Of a DNA stretch of 64,000 nt, positions 17,464 through 25,743 are shown in pieces. The notes under the pieces are model-generated. The model was not told the origin of the DNA. It made no database searches and saw nothing but the letters and a program-made list of their open reading frames with translations. Source of the DNA: Burkholderiaceae bacterium 16 (GTDB lineage: Bacteria; Pseudomonadota; Gammaproteobacteria; Burkholderiales; Burkholderiaceae); assembly GCA_000955785.1 (NCBI GenBank), contig JYOD01000008.1, positions 186,001 to 250,000 of the forward strand. The letters are read 5' to 3'. The position numbers and the translations under genes are program-made. How positions within the stretch are numbered: the stretch's first letter is position 1; the number at the start of each line of letters is the position of its first letter.

Positions 17464-17651
17464 GGGGTCGGTTTCCTGATTGGCGCGGGCAGCCGCGCGC
17501 TGTCTGCGAGACAATGCGGCGGTCGAACCACAGCTGTGGGTATTGTATAGTTGCGCGCCCCGTTCTCCTGTCGGCGCTTGGCTGACAAGGTGCCTCAACG
17601 CGCGCTTTTCCCCGCAGTCTCTCTTCAAAACCAGCAAGCTTCGAGCAAGAA

Positions 17652-18539
17652 ATGAGCAACCTCCTCCCGGAAACCTCCGTCCCGCCGGAACTGGCGCAAC
17701 TGCCGCCGGCCCTTACCCACGAGAGCCCGGAGGAGGAGGACTACCACCGCCGTTTCGGCGGCGTGGCGCGCCTGTACGGCGCGGAGGGCCTGGCGCGGCT
17801 GGAGGCGGCGAACGTCTGCGTGGTCGGCATCGGCGGGGTGGGCAGCTGGGCGGCCGAGGCGCTGGCGCGCAACGCGGTCGGCCGCGTCACGCTGATCGAT
17901 CTCGACCATATCGCGCTATCCAATACCAACCGCCAGATCCACGCGCTGGGCGATGCCTATGGGCGCGCCAAGGTGCAGGCCATGGCCGAGCGCATGGTGC
18001 AGATCAACCCGCGCTGCCAGGTCACGCAGGTTGACGATTTCGTTACCCCGGACAATGTGGTGGAACTGCTTGGCGGGTACGACTACATCATCGACGCGAT
18101 CGATTCGGTCAAGGTCAAGATAGCCATGCTGGGCTGGGCGCGCCGCGAGGGCCGGCGCATCATCACCTGCGGCGGTGCCGGCGGCCAGCTCGACCCGACC
18201 CGTATCCGCGTCGTCGATTTCTCCCGCACCGTCCAGGACCCGCTGCTGGCCAAGGTGCGCTCCAGCCTGCGCAAGGACTGGGGCTGGCCGCGCAATCCCA
18301 AGAGAAAGTTCGGCATCGACGCGGTCTACTCGGACGAGCCCTTGCGCTATCCCGAGCCCGAGCAGCAGTCCTGCGAAATCGACGAGGCCCCGGAAGGCAC
18401 GCCAGCCATGCCAACCGCGCCACCGGCCGGCCCGCAGGGGCTGGCCTGCGCCGGCTTTGGCTCCTCGGTGGCGGTGACCGCGGTGTTCGGGATGGTGGCG
18501 GCTTCGAGTGTGCTGGCCGCCCTCACGGCGCCCGACTGA
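17652..18539 (+). CDS. tcdA: tRNA threonylcarbamoyladenosine dehydratase (ThiF/E1-like)
   Basis: ATP-dependent enzyme that cyclises t6A37 of tRNA to ct6A. The 295-residue protein has a Rossmann nucleotide loop GIGGVGSWAAEALARNAVGR (59-78), an acidic pair LIDLDHI (81-87) followed by NTNRQIHALG, and DYIIDAIDSVKVK, all hallmarks of the TcdA/CsdL branch. The C-terminal hydrophobic segment (VAVTAVFGMVAASSVLAAL) matches the membrane-associating tail of this group. It is divergent from the AsmA gene, and its stop is 9 bp from the convergent kinase gene. Confidence 0.9.
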   Translation: MSNLLPETSVPPELAQLPPALTHESPEEEDYHRRFGGVARLYGAEGLARLEAANVCVVGIGGVGSWAAEALARNAVGRVTLIDLDHIALSNTNRQIHALGDAYGRAKVQAMAERMVQINPRCQVTQVDDFVTPDNVVELLGGYDYIIDAIDSVKVKIAMLGWARREGRRIITCGGAGGQLDPTRIRVVDFSRTVQDPLLAKVRSSLRKDWGWPRNPKRKFGIDAVYSDEPLRYPEPEQQSCEIDEAPEGTPAMPTAPPAGPQGLACAGFGSSVAVTAVFGMVAASSVLAALTAPD

Positions 18540-18548
18540 ACTCTCGCG

Positions 18549-19127
18549 TCACGCCGCAAGGCGCGCCAGCAGGGCGGCCAGTTCGGCCTCGCCCGGCGCG
18601 GTGTTGTCGAAGTAGGCCAGTTCGGGGTACTGCTCCGGTGCGGGCATGAAGCGCCGCGTGCGGTAGTCGTCCCAGTGCGCCAGCTTGTAGGCGTCGTTGG
18701 GGTTGCCGCGCCGCACGATGCGGGCGCGGGCCTCGTCTTCCGGCAGGTGCACCCACAGCGTGCGTACCCTGGTGCCGGCGGGCACGCGCAGCCAGTCGGG
18801 GTCGTGCAGCAGATGGTCGCGCACCTCGCGCGATAGCGGACCCACGACGATCACACTGATGCCCAGCGCGAGATTCTCGCGCGCAGTATCCAGCAGGCCG
18901 TGGTATTCGGCATTGCGCAGATGCTTGAGGTAGGTCGGGCTGTCGCGGTCGTTCGGGTCGCCGGTCAAGGCGCCCATCGCCGCGGCGCTGTAGGCGCCAT
19001 AAAGCGTGTCCTTGTCGAGCAGGCAGAACGGCTCGCCGGTGGCCTGCATCAGCGGGCCGATCAGGCGGTGGGCCAGTGTGGTCTTGCCGGTGCCGGCATG
19101 GCCGCAGAAGAAGAGCAGTCGGGGCAT
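18549..19127 (-). CDS. Small P-loop kinase-like ATPase
   Basis: A 192-residue AAA_33-type protein. The Walker A motif GHAGTGKTTLAHRL is at residues 9-22, and a lid region with LPEDEARARIVRRGNPNDAYKLAHWDDYR follows near 133-155, as in small-molecule or nucleotide kinases. The substrate is not evident. The gene stands alone, leftward, its stop facing the tcdA stop and its start facing the hemerythrin gene at 19284 across 156 bp. Confidence 0.8.
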   Translation of the reverse strand: MPRLLFFCGHAGTGKTTLAHRLIGPLMQATGEPFCLLDKDTLYGAYSAAAMGALTGDPNDRDSPTYLKHLRNAEYHGLLDTARENLALGISVIVVGPLSREVRDHLLHDPDWLRVPAGTRVRTLWVHLPEDEARARIVRRGNPNDAYKLAHWDDYRTRRFMPAPEQYPELAYFDNTAPGEAELAALLARLAA

Positions 19128-19283
19128 GGGAAGCCAGGGGGCAGCGTGGTGAGAGGAAAGCGCCAGCCGTCAGCATAACCCGCGGGCGCGGGCTGCCCCC
19201 GCCGCGCAGGGATTTGTCCTGGATCAGCCCCGCCCTCCGTGGATTCGGTATCCTTGCGGTTTGCGCGCTTTTGTCCTCCCGAT

Positions 19284-19724
19284 ATGACCGATTCCTCCTC
19301 CCCAAGCACCGCCACCCTGGCCCCCGACCTGTTGCTGGGCGAGCCGGTGACCGACGCCACCCACGCCGAATTCGTGCAACTGCTGGATGCCGCCACGCGC
19401 GCGGACGATGCCCGTTTCCTGGTGGCGCTGGACGAGTGGATCGATCACACCCGCCATCATTTCGGACAGGAGGAAGCGTGGATGGAGGCGATGGCCTTCG
19501 GCCCGCAGCATTGCCATCGCGGCGAGCACCAGCAGGTGCTGGCGGTGGCTGGCGCGGTACGCGAGAAAGTGGCGCAGGGAGACCTGGCGCTCGGCCGGCG
19601 CCTGCTGTCGGAACTGCCGGGCTGGTTCGACCAGCATGTGAAGGGCATGGACGCGATGATGGTCAGCCACATGCGCGAGAACGGCTTCACGCTGATCGAG
19701 GCACCGTCCGAACAGGTGGTTTAG
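19284..19724 (+). CDS. Bacteriohemerythrin-like protein
   Basis: A 146-residue hemerythrin domain that binds a di-iron site and, in family members, oxygen or other ligands. Expected ligands are all present in order: His27, His59, Glu63 (HHFGQEE), His78, His82 (HCHRGEH), His118 and Asp123 (HVKGMD). The start at 19284 gives a typical length; an upstream ATG at 19239 would add 15 residues. Its stop overlaps the convergent cupin gene by 4 bases. It could serve in oxygen or iron handling or sensing; no output domain is attached. Confidence 0.87.
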   Translation: MTDSSSPSTATLAPDLLLGEPVTDATHAEFVQLLDAATRADDARFLVALDEWIDHTRHHFGQEEAWMEAMAFGPQHCHRGEHQQVLAVAGAVREKVAQGDLALGRRLLSELPGWFDQHVKGMDAMMVSHMRENGFTLIEAPSEQVV

Positions 19725-20110
19725 TCTGCCTTGGCAGCCGCGCGGTCCAGCACGACAAAGTGCTTGCGCACCGCTTCGAGCACCTCGAACAGGCCGGTGA
19801 AGCCTGCCGGGATCACGCAGGCGTCGCCGGGGCCGAATTCGCGGGCATTGCCCGCGTCGTCGCTGATGCGCAGGCGTCCGCTGATGACATGGAAAAATTC
19901 CTCTTTGCCCGCCGGGAAGGCAATGCGCCAGGCACCCGGTTCGCAAGCCCAGATACCGCAATCGAAATCTCCCTGGCTGGCGCTGTAGTGCGTCCAGGTG
20001 GTGCGGTCCGGGTTGCCGGCGACCAGCCGGTCGGGGCGCGGCCGGTCATGGCTGGGCAGCGGTTCGGGGGCGGTCTGGAAATCGGTCAGGCGGGGCGGGG
20101 AAGCGGTCAC
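19721..20110 (-). CDS. Cupin-domain protein (DUF861-like)
   Basis: A single-cupin protein of about 129 residues from a GTG at 20110; an ATG at 20179 would add 23 Ala/Pro-rich residues. Cupin features include WRIAFPAGKEEFFHVISGRLRI and EFGPGDACVIPAGFTGLFEVLE. The C-terminal strand (RKHFVVLDR) resembles the EutQ/DUF861 group. Metal ligands are only partly conserved (Glu-Glu-His region), so catalysis is uncertain. Its stop overlaps the hemerythrin stop on the opposite strand. Confidence 0.7.
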   Translation of the reverse strand: MTASPPRLTDFQTAPEPLPSHDRPRPDRLVAGNPDRTTWTHYSASQGDFDCGIWACEPGAWRIAFPAGKEEFFHVISGRLRISDDAGNAREFGPGDACVIPAGFTGLFEVLEAVRKHFVVLDRAAAKAD

Positions 20111-20191
20111 GGCGAGAACAGGATCAAGGCGAGCAGGGGCGGCGGGGCCAGGTAAGGCGGCGGGCCCGGCCCGCCGCACGCACCCGGCAGT

Positions 20192-21037
20192 TTAATTGAG
20201 CGCCGAGGCCAGCAGCCGGCGCCAGCGCGCAACCGCTTCGGGCTGGTCGCTCATCAGCGTGAATACCGATAGCATTGCCGTGCGCCCGATATCGTCCTCG
20301 AAGGTGCGGTCCGTCCGCACGATGGCCAGCAGTTGTTCCAGCGCCTTCTCGTATTGCCGATGCGCGATCAGCGCGCGGGCCAGGTCCAGCCGCGCCTGCA
20401 GGTCGCCGGGCGCAGCGGCGACGCGGGCCTCCAGCGTGGCTGCGTCGGGCAGGTCGGAGACGCCGCGCATGGCCTCGATCCGGGTGCGCAATGCCGCGTA
20501 ACCGTCCTCCTGGGCCGCGCCCGGCGACAGCATGCCGAACTCCGCCTGGGCCTGGTCCAGGGCGTCCTCGTCGAGCAGGAAGCCGATGTACTCGAGGCGA
20601 GCCGCGTCAAAGCCGGGATCGAACGCCAGCGCCGCCTGGAAGGCTGACCTGGCAGCGTCGCGTTCGCCCACGGCGGCGTGATCGAGTGCGGCGCGCAGGG
20701 CCACCTGGCCCGGATCGGGCATCACGCGGGCAATAAACTCACGCAGGCCGGACTCGGGCAGCACGCCGGTGAACTGGTCGACCGCCTTGCCGTCGGCAAA
20801 TGCCACCACGTGCGGAATGCTGCGCACGCCGAAATGTGCCGCCAGTTCCTGGTTTTCATCCACGTTCACCTTGGCCAGCCGCCATTTGCCGGCGGCTTCC
20901 CCTTCGAGCTTTTCCAGCATCGGCCCGAGGGTGCGGCAAGGGCCGCACCAGGGCGCCCAGAAATCCACCAGCACCGGGATGTGGCGCGACGTCTCGATCA
21001 CGTCCGTCTCGAAATTCTGCAGGGTTACGTCACTCAT
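20192..21037 (-). CDS. YbbN-type thioredoxin with TPR-like tail
   Basis: A 281-residue cochaperone-type protein. The N-terminal thioredoxin domain has FWAPWCGPCRTLGPM with Cys31/Cys34, so it is redox-active by sequence, unlike E. coli YbbN/CnoX, which lacks the CGPC pair. The C-terminal half (about 115-281) consists of Ala-rich helical repeats, including an ALRAALDHAAVGERDAARSA stretch and DLARALIAHRQYEKALEQLL, like the TPR-type domains of the YbbN family. It probably protects and hands over oxidised or unfolded clients. The gene is leftward and diverges from the acyl-CoA synthetase promoter region. Confidence 0.9.
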   Translation of the reverse strand: MSDVTLQNFETDVIETSRHIPVLVDFWAPWCGPCRTLGPMLEKLEGEAAGKWRLAKVNVDENQELAAHFGVRSIPHVVAFADGKAVDQFTGVLPESGLREFIARVMPDPGQVALRAALDHAAVGERDAARSAFQAALAFDPGFDAARLEYIGFLLDEDALDQAQAEFGMLSPGAAQEDGYAALRTRIEAMRGVSDLPDAATLEARVAAAPGDLQARLDLARALIAHRQYEKALEQLLAIVRTDRTFEDDIGRTAMLSVFTLMSDQPEAVARWRRLLASALN

Positions 21038-21191
21038 GGCTTAGTCTCGAAAGTGGCACAGCCGCGGCGGGGCCGCGAGGGATAACGCGCAATGACGCGC
21101 CTTGCGCGCCGACCTCCCGCATTTTGGGGCGAGACCCGCCGATTGCAACCGTGGCCCATCGAAGCAACGATGGGCAAGGGTAAGCGATGGA

Positions 21192-21221
21192 TTGAAAATA
21201 GAACGGTCGTTCGGTTATATT
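21192..21221 (+). promoter_or_regulatory. Predicted sigma-70 promoter of the acyl-CoA synthetase gene
   Basis: TTGAAA (21192-21197) and TATATT (21216-21221) are separated by 18 bp, matching consensus at 5 of 6 positions for the -10 and well for the -35. It points at the acyl-CoA synthetase gene at 21325 and is the strongest promoter match I found in the window. Confidence 0.6.
21201..21212. promoter_or_regulatory. GAACG-GT-CGTTC inverted repeat, operator candidate
   Basis: Five-base arms with a 2-base centre lie inside the spacer between the predicted -35 and -10. A repressor bound here would block RNA polymerase. GAAC/GTTC symmetry resembles TetR-type operators of fatty-acid genes, but no such regulator is encoded nearby. 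Confidence 0.4.
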
Positions 21222-21275
21222 CATTGCTTCATTGCTTCATTGCTTCATTGCTTCATTGCTTCATTGCTTCATTGC
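21220..21275 (+). repeat. Seven perfect tandem copies of an 8-bp unit (TTCATTGC)
   Basis: TTCATTGC is repeated seven times without a mismatch, followed by a degenerate eighth copy (ttcacttgc). The array begins inside the predicted -10 box and fills the early transcribed leader of the acyl-CoA synthetase gene, ending 49 bp before its ATG. The surrounding sequence is GC-rich, so the array stands out. Eight-base units are prone to replication slippage. The copy number would alter leader length, and because 8 is not a multiple of 3 it would also shift frame if ever translated. Confidence 0.95.
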
Positions 21276-21324
21276 TTCACTTGCATTCCAAGACCAGGTC
21301 GGACAGACCGCACAGGAGACCCTT

Positions 21325-23043
21325 ATGCAGACCACCCAGCCCGCGCGCCCGCATTTCCAGTTCTGGCCCAAGCGCGCGCCCACCGAGATCGTGCTGCCGG
21401 AGACCTCGCTCTGGTACAACCTGGTGGTCTCCGCGCGGCGCTACCCCGACAAGGCAGCCATCCGGTATTTCGGTAACGCCATCACGTTCCGGGCGCTGGA
21501 AGCCCAGGCCAGTGCAGTGGCGGGCTGGCTGCAGCAAAAGGCGGGCGTGAAGAAGGGCGACCGGGTGCTGCTCTACATGCAGAACTGTCCGCAATTCATC
21601 ATTGCCTACTACGCGATCCTGCGCGCGGACGCCGTGGTCGTGCCGGTGAACCCGATGAACCGTACCGAGGAATTCAAGCATTACATCAGCGATGCGCAGG
21701 CCACCGTGGCGATCTGCAGCGCGGATCTCGCCGGCGGGGCCGAGCAGGCCAACGCCGAGCTACCGGCCGGTGAGCGCCTGCAGCATCTGCTGGTCACGCA
21801 ATACAGCGATGCGCTGCCGGCCAGCTACGAAAACCCGGAAGACGCCCCGGCAGCCTGGCTGACCACCCGGCATCCGCTGCCCGCCGGCGCTACGCCGTGG
21901 GCCGAGGCGCTCGCCGCGCAACGGGTGCCCGGACCGCATACCGCCGGCCCGGACGACATGGCGGTGATGCCCTATACCTCGGGCACCACCGGTTTCCCCA
22001 AGGGTTGCATCCATACCCACCGGTCCGTCATGCATAACGTGGTCGGGGGTGGCATCTGGAGCGGCAGCGGCGCGGAGTCGACGATCCTGTCGGTGCTGCC
22101 GCTGTTCCACGTGACCGGCATGCAGTACGGCATGAACGGCCCGATCTACAGCGGTGCCACCGTGGTCATGCTGCCGCGCTGGGACCGTGAAGTCGCGGGC
22201 CGGCTGATCTCGCGCTACCAGGTCACGCACTGGACCAACATCCCGACCATGGTCATCGACTTCCTGGGCAGCCCGAATCTCGACCAGTTCGACCTGTCGA
22301 GCCTGCGCTATATCGGCGGCGGCGGCGCGGCGATGCCGCAGGCGGTGGCCGAGCGCCTGAAGCAGCAGTTCGGCCTGAACTACATTGAAGGCTATGGATT
22401 GTCCGAGACCATGGCCCCGACCCACAGCAACCCGGGCGACCGGCCCAAGCTGCAGTGCCTGGGCGTGCCGAGCTTCAATACCGATGCGCGCGTGATCGAC
22501 CCGGTCACGCTCAAAGAGGTGGCGGTCAATGAGGTCGGCGAGATCATCGTGTGCGGCCCGCAGGTGTTCAAGGGCTACTGGCGCAAGCCGGATGCCACGC
22601 GCGATGCCTTTATCGAGTTCGAGGGCAAGACTTTCTTCCGCACCGGCGACCTGGGCCGCATGGACGAGGAGGGCTACTACTTCCTTACCGACCGGCTCAA
22701 GCGCATGATCAATGCCTCGGGCTTCAAGGTGTGGCCGGCCGAGGTCGAGAACCTGCTGTACAAGCATCCCGATGTGCAGGAGGCCTGCATCATCGGCACG
22801 CGCGATGCCTACCGCGGTGAAACGGTGAAGGCGGTGGTGGTGCTAAAGACACATGCCAGGGGCAAGACCACGCCCGAGGACATCATCGAGTGGGCCAAGG
22901 AGAATATGGCGGCCTACAAGTACCCGCGCGTGGTGGAGTTCGTCGACGCGCTGCCCAAGTCGGGCACCGGCAAGGTGATGTGGCGCGCGTTGCAGGAAAG
23001 CGAGAATGCTCGCAACGCGGGATCCCAGCCGGCTGCGGCCTGA
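21325..23043 (+). CDS. Long/medium-chain acyl-CoA synthetase (AMP-forming)
   Basis: A 572-residue ANL ligase. The P-loop is MPYTSGTTGFPKGCIHTH, the A5 motif GYGLSETMAPTH, then FFRTGDLGRMDEEGYYFLTDRLKRM and NASGFKVWPAEVENLLYKHP, with the catalytic lysine in LPKSGTGKVMWR. It resembles fatty-acid or aromatic-acid CoA ligases of the FadD-like branch; chain length cannot be read. The ATG at 21325 has acaggaga upstream. A TTG-started extension through the octamer repeat is open by chance and not favoured. The gene is alone on its strand; regulation may involve the spacer operator and the repeat. Confidence 0.9.
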   Translation: MQTTQPARPHFQFWPKRAPTEIVLPETSLWYNLVVSARRYPDKAAIRYFGNAITFRALEAQASAVAGWLQQKAGVKKGDRVLLYMQNCPQFIIAYYAILRADAVVVPVNPMNRTEEFKHYISDAQATVAICSADLAGGAEQANAELPAGERLQHLLVTQYSDALPASYENPEDAPAAWLTTRHPLPAGATPWAEALAAQRVPGPHTAGPDDMAVMPYTSGTTGFPKGCIHTHRSVMHNVVGGGIWSGSGAESTILSVLPLFHVTGMQYGMNGPIYSGATVVMLPRWDREVAGRLISRYQVTHWTNIPTMVIDFLGSPNLDQFDLSSLRYIGGGGAAMPQAVAERLKQQFGLNYIEGYGLSETMAPTHSNPGDRPKLQCLGVPSFNTDARVIDPVTLKEVAVNEVGEIIVCGPQVFKGYWRKPDATRDAFIEFEGKTFFRTGDLGRMDEEGYYFLTDRLKRMINASGFKVWPAEVENLLYKHPDVQEACIIGTRDAYRGETVKAVVVLKTHARGKTTPEDIIEWAKENMAAYKYPRVVEFVDALPKSGTGKVMWRALQESENARNAGSQPAAA

Positions 23044-23104
23044 CCCCATGGCGCTACGCCTCGGGCACGCCCCGGGGCAAACCAGCGAGGCGTGCGCGGG
23101 TACA

Positions 23105-23905
23105 TCAGTGCCCGCGCACGCGCACCAGCATCTTCACCATGGTCTTGTAGCTGCGCTCGCGCGCGTGGCGGGTCGGCGAGGTGCCGTCGCGGTCGGGAAG
23201 GTTGGCGTCCGCGCCAGCGTCGAGCAGCAACTGCACCGTGTCTTCATAGCGCGCGCTGCCATCGCCCATGACGATGGTTTCCAGCAGGGCGGTCCAGCCC
23301 TGACGGTTGACATGGTCGACCGCGACGCCAGCCTTCAGCAGCACCTTCACCACTTCGGTATTGCCATGTTCGCAGGCTACGATCAAGGCGGTGCTGTCGT
23401 TGATGTCGGTGCTGGTGAGGTCCGCGCCATGCGTGAGCGCCAGCTGTACCATTTCAAGCTGCCCAGTGGCCGCGGCCAGCAGGAAGGGGCTGTTGGATTC
23501 GATGTCCTTGCGGTTGACGTCGGCGCCAGCCGCCACCAGCGCCTTCGCCACTTCGGTGTGCCGGCTATAGACCGCCACCAGCAGGGCGCTGCGGCCCCGT
23601 TCGTCGGTGGTCTGGGCCGAAGCGCCGGCCGCCAGCAAGCGCTTGACCAGTTCGAGGTCGCCCAGCGTCGCTGCCGCGATCAGGTTGCGGTCGAGCCCGC
23701 CCACGCCATCGTGCGCGGTGGTGGCGGAGCCGGCGCCTTGCGCGTGCGAGCGCGGCGAGGCCTGGGCCGGGCCGCTGCCGGCGGGGCGCGCCGCCAGGCT
23801 CGTTCCGCCGGGGCCGGCCAGCAGCGCACCGCCCATCAGCAGGCCGGTCAGTCCCAACACTTCGGCAAGCACCAGTCGGCGGGGGCGGGCGGAAGTGCGC
23901 GGCAT
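23105..23905 (-). CDS. Ankyrin-repeat protein with N-terminal export signal
   Basis: A 266-residue protein. The first ~40 residues hold a basic start and a hydrophobic helix (LVLAEVLGLTGLLMGGALLA), consistent with a signal peptide or anchor. From about residue 75 there are roughly six ankyrin repeats (DLELVKRLLAAGASAQTTDE, RGRSALLVAVYSRHTEVAK, ALVAAGADVNRKD and so on), a protein-interaction scaffold. It follows the ChaC gene by 16 bp on the same strand. The start at 23905 is chosen because the open frame upstream is the antisense of ChaC sequence context. Confidence 0.85.
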   Translation of the reverse strand: MPRTSARPRRLVLAEVLGLTGLLMGGALLAGPGGTSLAARPAGSGPAQASPRSHAQGAGSATTAHDGVGGLDRNLIAAATLGDLELVKRLLAAGASAQTTDERGRSALLVAVYSRHTEVAKALVAAGADVNRKDIESNSPFLLAAATGQLEMVQLALTHGADLTSTDINDSTALIVACEHGNTEVVKVLLKAGVAVDHVNRQGWTALLETIVMGDGSARYEDTVQLLLDAGADANLPDRDGTSPTRHARERSYKTMVKMLVRVRGH

Positions 23906-23921
23906 CCTGGTGGCTCCCGGG

Positions 23922-24626
23922 TCAGGCGGTTTCGCTGAAAGCCTGTGCGGCCGTGGCATCCGTATCCTGCAGCCGGCGCCATAACCGGCCAAGGTAGGGA
24001 TCGTCGACGCCGTTGGTGGCAAGGCCCAGCAGCGTCTGCTGCAGGTATTCGCGCGCCGGCCCGTAGAGGCCGCAGGCGTGACGCAGGCGAGCCACCACGC
24101 TGTCGTCGGGCAGGCGCCCGGCATAGGCCTCATGCGAGCGGTTCATCACGAAGGCCAGCGCGCGCTGCGGCGGGCAACCGTTCATTTTTACGTTGAGCCA
24201 GCGCGGATGATAGGCGCCGGTGAGCATCTCGCGGCGCCACAGCAGGCGGAATTCCTGCTCGATCATGTGATGGGGGATGCGGAAGACGATGCCCTGGCAA
24301 GAACCGCCACGGTCCAGGCCGAGCACCAGGCCGGGGTTGTCCCAGGTGCCGCGATTGATGCGCGAATACAGGTAGAAGCCGCGATGGTAGCCGTGCACGC
24401 TGGCCAGCCGGCGGTCCGTGTGAATCACCATCGGGTTCCAGATCAGCGAGCCGTAGCCGAACACCCAGACATCGCCTGCCAGCCCGGGCGTATCCGGCCG
24501 CTGCTCCAGCGTAGCGCGTAGCGAGCGTTCGAAAGCTTCTTCGGGAAGTAGCGAGGAAGCCACCGGCGTGCTGCAAAGTGAAGCACGCAGCCGATCCGTT
24601 TCGAGATCTTGTCGGGTGATGGCCAT
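23922..24626 (-). CDS. Gamma-glutamylcyclotransferase, ChaC family
   Basis: ChaC enzymes cleave glutathione to 5-oxoproline and Cys-Gly. The 234-residue protein has the substrate-binding loop VWVFGYGSLIWNP followed by RRLASVHGYHRGFYLYS, and the QGIVFRIP and EMLTGAYHPRWL segments of the family, with a catalytic glutamate expected around the RREML region. It is the first gene of a two-gene unit with the ankyrin protein. The frame stays open upstream to 24764, but the ATG at 24626 gives the usual length. Confidence 0.88.
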   Translation of the reverse strand: MAITRQDLETDRLRASLCSTPVASSLLPEEAFERSLRATLEQRPDTPGLAGDVWVFGYGSLIWNPMVIHTDRRLASVHGYHRGFYLYSRINRGTWDNPGLVLGLDRGGSCQGIVFRIPHHMIEQEFRLLWRREMLTGAYHPRWLNVKMNGCPPQRALAFVMNRSHEAYAGRLPDDSVVARLRHACGLYGPAREYLQQTLLGLATNGVDDPYLGRLWRRLQDTDATAAQAFSETA

Positions 24627-24834
24627 GGTGCAAGCATAATCCAAAGCCGCGCGGCAGGCGGCATGGAAACCACATGGCGTGCAGAAATCTCTGCAAGCTC
24701 CGGCTGGTTGTATGCGATAGACAACGGTCATGCCGAGATTCGGCAGGTACCCTTGGCCGGCCAATCTGCCAGGGCGAGGTGGCGGTACCGGCCGCTATGT
24801 CTTTACAATGTGGCATCAACCAGGAGATCAGGCT

Positions 24835-25155
24835 ATGGCGCGCACGCTCACGGTAGTTTTCGGTACCGGCAAGGAATTTGGCTTCACGATTGGCGACGCC
24901 GAGCTGGCGGCGGTTACCGAGGACGCTGGCTGGCGCTGGTTCGACCGCGAATATGCCGAACTCGATTGCCAGGCTTCCAGCCCGGTGGGCAAGGTGCTGG
25001 TGATCGACAAGATCCTGAGCGTGGCCAAGTTCTCCGGCGAGCAGCGTTTCGCCAGCGATGCCGCCTGGGCCCAGGACTATGCGCGCCATGCCGCGCGCCT
25101 GCTGGACCGTGACAAGGTGCGGGTCGACGTGAGCAGCGCGGCGATCAGTTTCTGA
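24835..25155 (+). CDS. Conserved hypothetical protein, 106 residues
   Basis: I do not recognise this protein. It is small, acidic and soluble, starting MARTLTVVFGTGKEFGFTIG, with WRWFDREYAELD in the middle and a C-terminal helix (WAQDYARHAARLLDRDKVRV) ending in a strand-like tail VDVSSAAISF. The ATG at 24835 has a well-placed caggag; an upstream ATG at 24730 is less likely. Codon use matches neighbours. It stands alone and ends at a strong palindromic terminator shared with the FKBP gene. Confidence 0.75.
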   Translation: MARTLTVVFGTGKEFGFTIGDAELAAVTEDAGWRWFDREYAELDCQASSPVGKVLVIDKILSVAKFSGEQRFASDAAWAQDYARHAARLLDRDKVRVDVSSAAISF

Positions 25156-25171
25156 ACGCGCGGGCCGGAAC

Positions 25172-25203
25172 GCAAGAGGGGCGCCCGCGGGCGCCCCTCT
25201 TGC
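25172..25203. terminator. Perfect 32-bp palindromic hairpin
   Basis: Sixteen bases (gcaagaggggcgcccg) are followed directly by their exact reverse complement, between the stops of two convergent genes. The stem is very stable but has no T-tract, so it would act in both directions, perhaps with Rho. Confidence 0.65.
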
Positions 25204-25262
25204 TTGTACCATCCGCGCGGGATGGGATGCCGGTGGCCGCCGCCGGGGCGGCGCCCAGGCGA

Positions 25263-25610
25263 TCAGACCGCCAGCAGTTCCACTTCGAACAGCAGCGTGG
25301 CGTTCGGCGGAATCACGCCGCCCGCGCCGCGCGCGCCGTAGCCCAGATCGGCGGGGATCACCAGGCGGCGCGTGCCGCCCACCTTCATGCCTTGCACGCC
25401 TTCATCCCAGCCGCGGATGACGTGGCCGGCGCCCAGCGGGAACACGAACGGGTCGTTGCGGTCCTTGCTCGAATCGAACTTGCGGCCAGCCTGGCCGTTC
25501 TCATAGAGCCAGCCGGTGTAATGCACCGTGACATGCTTGCCTGCCGTGGCTTCGGCGCCTTCGCCGGTGACGGTGTCTTCATATTGCAGGCCGGAGGGAG
25601 TGGTATTCAT
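25263..25610 (-). CDS. FKBP-type peptidyl-prolyl isomerase
   Basis: A 115-residue single-domain FKBP, cytoplasmic (no signal peptide). Family landmarks are [48 protein letters not shown], and [25 protein letters not shown]. It catalyses cis-trans isomerisation of proline bonds during folding. It lies 133 bp downstream of the YaeQ gene on the same strand. Confidence 0.95.
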   Translation of the reverse strand: MNTTPSGLQYEDTVTGEGAEATAGKHVTVHYTGWLYENGQAGRKFDSSKDRNDPFVFPLGAGHVIRGWDEGVQGMKVGGTRRLVIPADLGYGARGAGGVIPPNATLLFEVELLAV

Positions 25611-25743
25611 GGATGGCTTCCTTGTGCTGTATCAGCGAGGGTCACGGGTTCGGTGAGGCCGGCGGCATGCCGGCCGCACCGGGCGGATGGGTAATTCTGA
25701 ACTTGGTAATGCTGGCAACGCGAAAACCGCTCGGGCGCCGGGC

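Noticed and set aside
21220..21275. CRISPR-like array
   Set aside because: Units are only 8 bp with no spacers; no cas gene is present. It is a simple tandem repeat.
21232..21324. TTG-started N-terminal extension of the acyl-CoA synthetase through the octamer repeat
   Set aside because: The ATG at 21325 has a proper ribosome site and gives a normal family N-terminus; the extension is repeat-encoded and includes predicted leader.
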